From: Nonlabens spongiae
Lineage (GTDB): Bacteria; Bacteroidota; Bacteroidia; Flavobacteriales; Flavobacteriaceae
NCBI RefSeq assembly: GCF_002117125.1
Contig: NZ_CP019344.1
Coordinates: 310,001 to 374,000, forward strand
Direction: 5' to 3'
Length of the DNA stretch: 64,000 nucleotides
Positions 59,030 through 64,000 of the stretch are shown one piece after another. The position numbers and the translations under genes are program-made. The notes beneath the pieces are model-generated. The model was not told the DNA's origin. It did no database searches and was given only the letters and a program-made list of their open reading frames with translations. Position 1 is the first letter of the stretch. Every line of letters begins with the position of its first letter.

Positions 59030-60427
59030 TTATTGGTAGCCCAGCAGTTGCATGAACTGGTCTGAGGTTTGTTGAGGTCTAAAAATGCGCGTGGTGATAT
59101 TGCCATCTGCATCGCGGTCTATCAAAAGATGTTTGGGCTGTGGAATCAGGCAATGCTGCAAACCACCGTAACCACCTATGGTTTCTTGGTACGCTCCCGT
59201 ATTGAAAAAACCGATGTACAGTGGTTTCTCCTTTCTGTATTTAGGGAGGTAGATCGCATTCATGTGTTGCTCGCTGTTGTAATAATCGTCGCTGTCACAA
59301 GTTAATCCACCCAGCAAAACGCGCTCGTACTCATCTTTCCAGCGATTGATCGCCAGCATGATGAAGCGCTTGCTGATCGCCCAGGTATCGGGTAGGGTAG
59401 TGATGAACGAGGAGTTGATCATATTCCACTTTTCCCGATCGTTTTGTTGCTTTTGATAAAGGATTTCATAGATCGCTCCACCGCTTTCCCCCACGGTAAA
59501 ACTGCCGAATTCCGTAAAAAGATTAGGAGGATCGACCTCTGCCTCTTCACAAGCGTTTTTGATTTGCAAGACGATTTCAGATACCATGTACTGATAATCA
59601 TAGTCAAAAACCAATGAATTCTTTATAGGGAAACCGCCTCCTATGTTTAAGCTATCTAAACTTGGACAAACTTTTTTGAGAGCGATGTACACTTTAAGGC
59701 ACTTCATCAACTCATTCCAGTAATAGGCAGTATCGCGTATACCTGTATTGATAAAGAAATGAAGCATCTTGAGCTTTACCTGTGGATTATCGGCTATCTG
59801 AGCCTTATAGAAAGGAACAATATTTTTGTACCCTATTCCCAAGCGAGAAGTGTAGAATTCAAACTTGGGTTCTTCCTCACTAGCGATTCTTATTCCTATG
59901 TTAAAGTCTTCATTTATAGATTCCTGCAACAGATTCAACTCTTCATAGTTATCTATGATAGGAATGCACTTCTCATGTCCACCATTGATAAGGCTTGCAA
60001 TATTCTGCACATATTGATCGCGCTTGAAACCATTTGAAATGATAAAGGTGTCTCGATCAATTAATTTTTCCTTTAAAAGATTCTGAACGATATTAATATC
60101 AAAAGCGCTACTGGTCTCTATGTGAATTCCGTTTTTGACAGCCTCTTTCAGTACATGCTTAAAGTGCGAACTTTTTGTGCAGTAACAATAATTATAACTC
60201 GCAGGATAGCTGTGCTCCTGAATGGCATTTTTAAACCAGCCTTGGGCACGCTGAATATTCTCTGAGATTTTAGGCAGGTAGGTAAATTTGAGCGGTGCTC
60301 CATATTCCTTAACCAGTTCCATGAGATCTACTCCATGAAACTCTAACTCGTTGTTGCTGTTTAGGGAAAATTCCTCTTGTGGGAATTCATAGGTTTGATC
60401 GATAAGATCAAAGTATTTTGTTTTCAT
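59030..60427 (-). CDS. speA: Arginine decarboxylase, Bacteroidota fold III type
   Basis: A 465-residue PLP enzyme of the alanine racemase-like fold. The PLP lysine is in YCYCTKSSHFKHVL (near residue 85), the glycine loop is LNIGGGFPIKNS, and the C-terminal active-site Cys region is LGGLTCDSDDYYN. This short form of biosynthetic arginine decarboxylase is usual in Bacteroidota. It makes agmatine, which speB 30 bp downstream turns into putrescine. It is the first gene of the polyamine operon. Confidence 0.92.
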   Translation of the reverse strand: MKTKYFDLIDQTYEFPQEEFSLNSNNELEFHGVDLMELVKEYGAPLKFTYLPKISENIQRAQGWFKNAIQEHSYPASYNYCYCTKSSHFKHVLKEAVKNGIHIETSSAFDINIVQNLLKEKLIDRDTFIISNGFKRDQYVQNIASLINGGHEKCIPIIDNYEELNLLQESINEDFNIGIRIASEEEPKFEFYTSRLGIGYKNIVPFYKAQIADNPQVKLKMLHFFINTGIRDTAYYWNELMKCLKVYIALKKVCPSLDSLNIGGGFPIKNSLVFDYDYQYMVSEIVLQIKNACEEAEVDPPNLFTEFGSFTVGESGGAIYEILYQKQQNDREKWNMINSSFITTLPDTWAISKRFIMLAINRWKDEYERVLLGGLTCDSDDYYNSEQHMNAIYLPKYRKEKPLYIGFFNTGAYQETIGGYGGLQHCLIPQPKHLLIDRDADGNITTRIFRPQQTSDQFMQLLGYQ

Positions 60428-60508
60428 TCTTTGGATTAGAAGTTCAAAGGAAATAAATGTAAGAAGTTGAACAGATCATGTATGATAAGTTCATCTTAAA
60501 TCTGAATG

Positions 60509-60681
60509 AAAACGAGTTTGCGTAGCAGTTGAAACTACCGCCCACGCTAGAAAGTGAAGTCGCGTTGATCAATCGGTTGCCTGTTCCCAGGATAGCTTGA
60601 CGGATGGACTTCAAAGATTCCGCAAGCCCGACTGCATGAAAGAGTTTCAACTAAATAATACTACGAGATGATACTCGTTTT
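60509..60681. other. Structured 173-bp element, function unknown
   Basis: Nested perfect arms: AAAACGAGT/ACTCGTTTT (60509-60517 with 60673-60681), CGTAG/CTACG, AGTTGAAACT/AGTTTCAACT (60527-60536 with 60643-60652), TGAAGTC/GACTTCA (60555-60561 with 60607-60613) and the hairpin CCTG-TTCC-CAGG (60580-60591). It fills most of the 390-bp gap between divergent speA and the PLP gene. It could be a structured RNA or a MITE. No known riboswitch consensus recognised. Confidence 0.55.
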
Positions 60682-60813
60682 GACGCGCCAATATTAAACT
60701 ATCAAATGTTATGGAAACGTTAAATATTTAGAGCGGTTATTGTATCATTAGATAAGCCAATCAGCCATAAACTATTTACATTTCGCAGGTTCGGTGAACG
60801 AGTCATCCTTTCC

Positions 60814-60821
60814 TATTTTTG
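60814..60821 (+). promoter_or_regulatory. Candidate -7 box for the PLP enzyme gene
   Basis: TATTTTTG matches TAnnTTTG, 6 bp before ATG 60828. If real, the transcript is nearly leaderless, or translation begins at ATG 60840. Confidence 0.35.
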
Positions 60822-60827
60822 TTCCTC

Positions 60828-62714
60828 ATGAAAGATGCTATGCAAAAAGAATCCCTTTTCAAATTTATAGATAACGTACTCCAGAATATGCCTCAAGGCT
60901 GGCGAGATATTACCACGCACAGGCTAGATATTTATAATGAGTCACTCGCAAAAAGTGAGTTCTTATCTCAATTTGAAGATTTATATCAAAACAATGAGAC
61001 CAGTACTGAAGCTTTACAAAAGCTCCCTACGGCATACGATTACATCAGACTCGGGCATCAGCTTTCCAGTATTCTCGAGTGGATGCTCGGCAAGTATCTG
61101 GATTTAGGTTCAGATCAGGTAATTTCCTTTGCATCGCAAATAACGCCCATACTTGCTATTCTACGCGCCAATCATTTTAAGAAGACCGCGACACGCTTGG
61201 TCTACAGCGACAGTTTGCCTAATTGTTTTGATGTTGAGAATGTAAGAACAGTTTACGGATATGATTTTGAGGTGATGTCTAAATCTGAGCACGATGCAGA
61301 TCAAGACTATGAAGGTGTGACTGTTACGCTTTCGCGATGGTCGCTGAGCGGAGTCGAAGTGAAGCGAGACCACAACAATCTCCCTGAACATAATGAAGCT
61401 GACTTTACCGTTTTTGATTATGGCGATCTAGGTAGTGTGCTCACCGTAAACAAGTCCCTGCACGCCGATTATATTTCTGAAATCCAGCATGTGCGACGTA
61501 GAGAAACGGTAGCCATGACGCCGCATGACAGCCTCAATCTGCTACAGGCCATTGTCAATGGACAATCAGCAAAACCTGTAGATTACGATCAATTACAAAT
61601 TGACAAATCTAAAGTTATCGACTGCCTTCAATCTATAGTAGGAGTAGATACTGAACCTTTGCTAGGATCCAGTGGTCTATCAATTCAGTATGCGATTATG
61701 ATGGGGCTGGTAGAAGATGCACAGACTCGCTATAAAGGAAAGCCTATTAAATTTATCGTACCACCCAACTGTTACGGTGGGACCAATGATCAGGCTAGGA
61801 GAGTGGCGGCATGCCTTGATAATGTTGAAATAGTCGACCTTCCTGTAGATCAGGAAAATGATATGGTGAGCAGTCTGCAACGCATTCTGGGCGAACTGGC
61901 AAACGAAGACGCCATACCTTACATCATTGCCGAGATTCCTACAAATCCACGAGTGGAGGTACCAGAATTAGATGCACTGGAGGCTGTACTTACTAAAAAA
62001 CGTTTCACCGCAACAGATGAAGAGGCTGTTCCTCCAGTTTTCATCTTGGATCAAACCTTTTGCCCTAATGTTCAATTTATGGTAAAAGGTGAGGTGCTCT
62101 CTGAAGTACGCACTATCGTTTATGCCAGCGGTTCTAAATTCCCCAGTGGTGGGAAATGCACAGCGGGATACTGCATCACTAACGAGGTAGCTCAAGAATT
62201 AACTCCAGTACTTAAAAAACATTTAGAGTTGTGTGATAACGAGGCCACGGCGTTTCAATACCATGTCCTTGCCGAGCAATTGCCATCCATGAACGATCGC
62301 ATAGCAGCTGCTTACGATAACACTAGAGAGTTTGTAAACTTTATTGAGGACATACTTCCAGAAGCCAAAATCAATTTTGTCTCAGAAGAGCTGGCGGCGA
62401 GAGGTTTCACCCCTTCTGTATTTTCCATGGATTTGCCCACAAAGGGAGATACACCAGAGGAGCGCGAGAGCTACAAAAGAGAACTCAATCTCAAATTGAT
62501 CCATATGATGATCAATGAGATTCCTGAAGAAAGTAAGTTTTGTGTGAGCTACGGTCAGCTTAAAGGAGTGTACTGGACTGTTCCAGCTACTTCTACTCAA
62601 GGAACCACAAAAGAATCTGATAAGGATTACATCGTGCGCGCCTCATTTTCCCCAGACTTGGATATGGATAAGCACAAAGAGGTTTTTAGAGAATTCGTGA
62701 AATTGATCAAATAG
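60828..62714 (+). CDS. Cys/Met-metabolism PLP enzyme (cystathionine gamma-synthase-like)
   Basis: A 628-residue PLP-dependent enzyme. The C-terminal 380 residues have the gamma-synthase fold, with the PLP lysine in YASGSKFPSGGK (near residue 435), IIAEIPTNPRVEVPEL and FILDQTFCPNVQF. The N-terminal 240 residues are an extension as found in long cystathionine gamma-synthase relatives. It probably acts in trans-sulfuration or methionine synthesis. A palindrome with a 24-bp in-frame insertion lies in the N-terminal extension. ATG 60840 is an alternative start. The M23 gene follows 10 bp downstream. Confidence 0.85.
   Translation: MKDAMQKESLFKFIDNVLQNMPQGWRDITTHRLDIYNESLAKSEFLSQFEDLYQNNETSTEALQKLPTAYDYIRLGHQLSSILEWMLGKYLDLGSDQVISFASQITPILAILRANHFKKTATRLVYSDSLPNCFDVENVRTVYGYDFEVMSKSEHDADQDYEGVTVTLSRWSLSGVEVKRDHNNLPEHNEADFTVFDYGDLGSVLTVNKSLHADYISEIQHVRRRETVAMTPHDSLNLLQAIVNGQSAKPVDYDQLQIDKSKVIDCLQSIVGVDTEPLLGSSGLSIQYAIMMGLVEDAQTRYKGKPIKFIVPPNCYGGTNDQARRVAACLDNVEIVDLPVDQENDMVSSLQRILGELANEDAIPYIIAEIPTNPRVEVPELDALEAVLTKKRFTATDEEAVPPVFILDQTFCPNVQFMVKGEVLSEVRTIVYASGSKFPSGGKCTAGYCITNEVAQELTPVLKKHLELCDNEATAFQYHVLAEQLPSMNDRIAAAYDNTREFVNFIEDILPEAKINFVSEELAARGFTPSVFSMDLPTKGDTPEERESYKRELNLKLIHMMINEIPEESKFCVSYGQLKGVYWTVPATSTQGTTKESDKDYIVRASFSPDLDMDKHKEVFREFVKLIK
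61327..61366 (+). repeat. Palindrome split by 24-bp core, family P2, copy C (coding)
   Basis: CGCTTTCGCGA, then 24 bp (TGGTCGCTGAGCGGAGTCGA + AGTG), then AAGCG, so removal of the 24 bp restores the exact 16-bp palindrome. Read as LSR, then WSLSGVEV, then K in the PLP enzyme gene, in frame. Confidence 0.88.
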
Positions 62715-62724
62715 TAGAAGATTC

Positions 62725-63384
62725 ATGTTCAAGGAATTTCTTGTTCAGAATAATATCGTTCCCGCTCCAGTTATGGATTTGAGCGGGAAGAAGTTGATCA
62801 AACTAGACTTAAGCAAGCACAATCAAGAACTGGCTCAGCTGGATTTGAATGATGAGTCTGCTTTTTCAAGATTTATCTCAGACCAGCTTAAAGATGATGA
62901 AATAGGTTACGGCGGTTATGGAGAGGAGCGCTCATTGTACAGTCGTAGCGACTTGTTCTCAAGCGAGGAGCCGCGCACGATTCATTTAGGATTGGATCTT
63001 TGGACAGAGGCAGGGACTTCTGTTTTTGCGCCTTTGGACGGTAAAATTCATTCTTTCAACAACCTGGCAGTTCACGGCGATTACGGACCTGTGATTATTT
63101 TAGAACATCAAATTGAGAACCGAGTTTTTTATAGTCTCTATGGCCATCTTTCCGTCAAGTCACTAGAGAATAAAAAAGTAGGTCAAGAGGTTAAAGAAGG
63201 TCAAGAATTCGCTTGGCTGGGGGGCTATCATGAAAATTTTCACTGGCCGCCGCACCTGCACTTTCAACTCATGTTGGATTTGCAAGGGAAGACTGGTGAT
63301 TATTCTGGGGTTTGTAGAAAGTCCGAAAGTTCTGCTTATCTGGAGAATTGTCCTGATCCTGCACTTTTACTGATTGAACAATAG
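62725..63384 (+). CDS. M23-family metallopeptidase, 219 aa
   Basis: A LytM/M23 domain protein with zinc ligands in HLGLDLW (HxxxD, near residue 88) and PHLHF (HxH, near 177-181), plus YGHLS between them. M23 enzymes cut peptide cross-links in peptidoglycan. There is no signal peptide or membrane helix at the N-terminus, which is unusual for a cell-wall enzyme; a family of cytosolic-looking M23 proteins of this size exists in Bacteroidota. It lies 10 bp after the PLP enzyme gene, so the two are probably cotranscribed. Confidence 0.88.
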   Translation: MFKEFLVQNNIVPAPVMDLSGKKLIKLDLSKHNQELAQLDLNDESAFSRFISDQLKDDEIGYGGYGEERSLYSRSDLFSSEEPRTIHLGLDLWTEAGTSVFAPLDGKIHSFNNLAVHGDYGPVIILEHQIENRVFYSLYGHLSVKSLENKKVGQEVKEGQEFAWLGGYHENFHWPPHLHFQLMLDLQGKTGDYSGVCRKSESSAYLENCPDPALLLIEQ

Positions 63385-63420
63385 GCTTTAATGTCAGAGA
63401 TCTGATATTTGTTGTCCAGT

Positions 63421-63457
63421 TTCACTTCGCCTCCGCCCAGCGACTGGTGAGAAAGCG
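63421..63457 (-). repeat. Dispersed repeat, family P2, copy D (intergenic)
   Basis: On the minus strand it reads CGCTTTCTCACCAGTCGCTG, then GGCGGAGGCGAAGTGAA, aligning with the P2 copy at 61327 (CGCTTTCGCGATGGTCGCTG, then AGCGGAGTCGAAGTGAA). The closing AAGCG is lost. It is the main content of the 63385-63561 gap. Confidence 0.75.
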
Positions 63458-63561
63458 AAAACATTCCTTACATAATTATTTATATTAACGATTCCAATTA
63501 GCTCGCGAAGCCTTTTCCCTAAAGTAATTAAGTGATCGCATATAATTTACAGGATAAGAAT

Positions 63562-64000
63562 TTATTTTGATTTTTTACGTCTTAACCATTTACGTCTCCA
63601 CATTAACAATCCTATTGCAATTAAAATTAAAGGCCATACCTTAACTAATAATAAGAATATTTCAATTACGATTTCCCAACCTACTTGTAACGATTCTTTG
63701 AGTTCTGTGAAAAAACCTTTCTCAAAAGTTTCGGGTTCTTCTGTGAAATCAACTTTTTGATAGATCTCAAGATTTATAGTGCTCTGACTTACCTGATCTT
63801 GCAGATATCTTAGACGGCCTTCTTTGGCTTCAATCTCTTCAGTTATTTTTCTGATAGCGTCTTCTGCAGCAATGACATCTTTTATTTCTCCTGATCGATT
63901 GCGTAGTATATCGATGTATCGCTCTCTGACTTCTTTTTTGGTTTTCAATCTACTTTCTACGTCAACAAATTCTTCTGTGACATCATTTGAGCGAATTTCA
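63562..64000 (-). CDS. DUF4349-family lipoprotein/membrane protein (partial)
   Basis: The frame runs off the window edge, so the start is missing; the apparent TTG start at 63948 is internal. The visible C-terminal ~145 residues have the DUF4349 pattern: SNDVTEEFVDVESRL, RYIDILRNRSGEIKDVIAAEDAIRKITEEIEAKEGRLRYL (coiled coil) and QVSQSTINLEIYQ, followed by one membrane helix (IFLLLVKVWPLILIAIGLLMW) and a basic tail. DUF4349 proteins normally start with a lipoprotein signal, which would lie outside the window. Function unknown. Confidence 0.85.
   Translation of the reverse strand, partial: EIRSNDVTEEFVDVESRLKTKKEVRERYIDILRNRSGEIKDVIAAEDAIRKITEEIEAKEGRLRYLQDQVSQSTINLEIYQKVDFTEEPETFEKGFFTELKESLQVGWEIVIEIFLLLVKVWPLILIAIGLLMWRRKWLRRKKSK

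Noticed and set aside
60444..60650. 68-codon minus-strand frame in the speA upstream gap
   Set aside because: It runs through the structured nested-stem element; its codons are explained by those stems.

Overview
The window looks like chromosome from a marine member of the Flavobacteriaceae (Bacteroidota). The support is a type IX secretion sorting domain, TonB-dependent receptor and BamA-like outer-membrane genes, many SCxx-type lipoproteins, TAnnTTTG promoter boxes with little Shine-Dalgarno signal, arsenosugar genes, a deoxyhypusine-synthase-like polyamine gene and low-to-moderate GC. The genus cannot be fixed from the sequence alone. No tRNA, rRNA, CRISPR array or prophage is visible.

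Layout. 0-3.3 kb: lipoprotein, DUF1456, fumC, then a RelE/ParE toxin-antitoxin pair. 3.4-8 kb: divergent GH15 hydrolase and fused trehalose-6-phosphate synthase/phosphatase. 8.3-11 kb: arsenosugar genes (CMD-family protein, arsS, arsM). 11.7-17.8 kb: ECF sigma factor, TPR/membrane anti-sigma candidate, DUF4412-like protein and a TPR-CHAT protease gene split by a GC-rich IS982-family element with an intact 7-bp target duplication. 17.9-21.3 kb: DUF4836 lipoprotein with an unusual ABC transporter. 21.4-31 kb: DUF2141, TrkA-C protein, a 1,189-residue fusion of a degenerate phosphoesterase and a BamA-like barrel, a GH13 lipoprotein, two decayed SDR genes and a quinone-reductase-like gene. 31-38.5 kb and 51-53 kb: sulfur genes (YeeE/YedE pair, metallo-beta-lactamase/rhodanese fusion, TauE, rhodanese, Crp/Fnr regulator), interleaved with a tesA/ybbA/ybbP-like set. 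38.6-49.4 kb: SDR, TonB receptor, sugar dehydrogenase, LRR/T9SS surface protein, LytTR/LytS two-component pair. 49.5-51 kb: Dps pseudogene and fatty-acid-hydroxylase family protein. 53.7-55.3 kb: a dense array of cloverleaf inverted repeats, one of which contains a GIY-YIG nuclease gene. 55.3-60.4 kb: GNAT-nitrilase fusion and an arginine-to-polyamine operon (speA, speB, DHS-like). 60.8-64 kb: gamma-synthase-like PLP enzyme, M23 peptidase and the edge of a DUF4349 gene.

Four signals stand out. (1) A GIY-YIG gene sits exactly in the central loop of one long inverted repeat; seven gene-less relatives surround it, like an autonomous element with its MITEs. (2) A perfect 16-bp palindrome, CGCTTTCGCGAAAGCG, occurs 16 times, mostly inside genes as the peptide AFAKA; other loci carry palindrome halves split by 24-bp or 33-bp in-frame cores. 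(3) A GTAAC-N4-GTTAC dyad lies 47-52 bp upstream of three separate sulfur operons, 22-23 bp from a promoter-like box, and suggests a regulon of the Crp/Fnr protein encoded next to one of them. (4) A sigma/anti-sigma/TPR-CHAT module has been recently inactivated by an insertion sequence.
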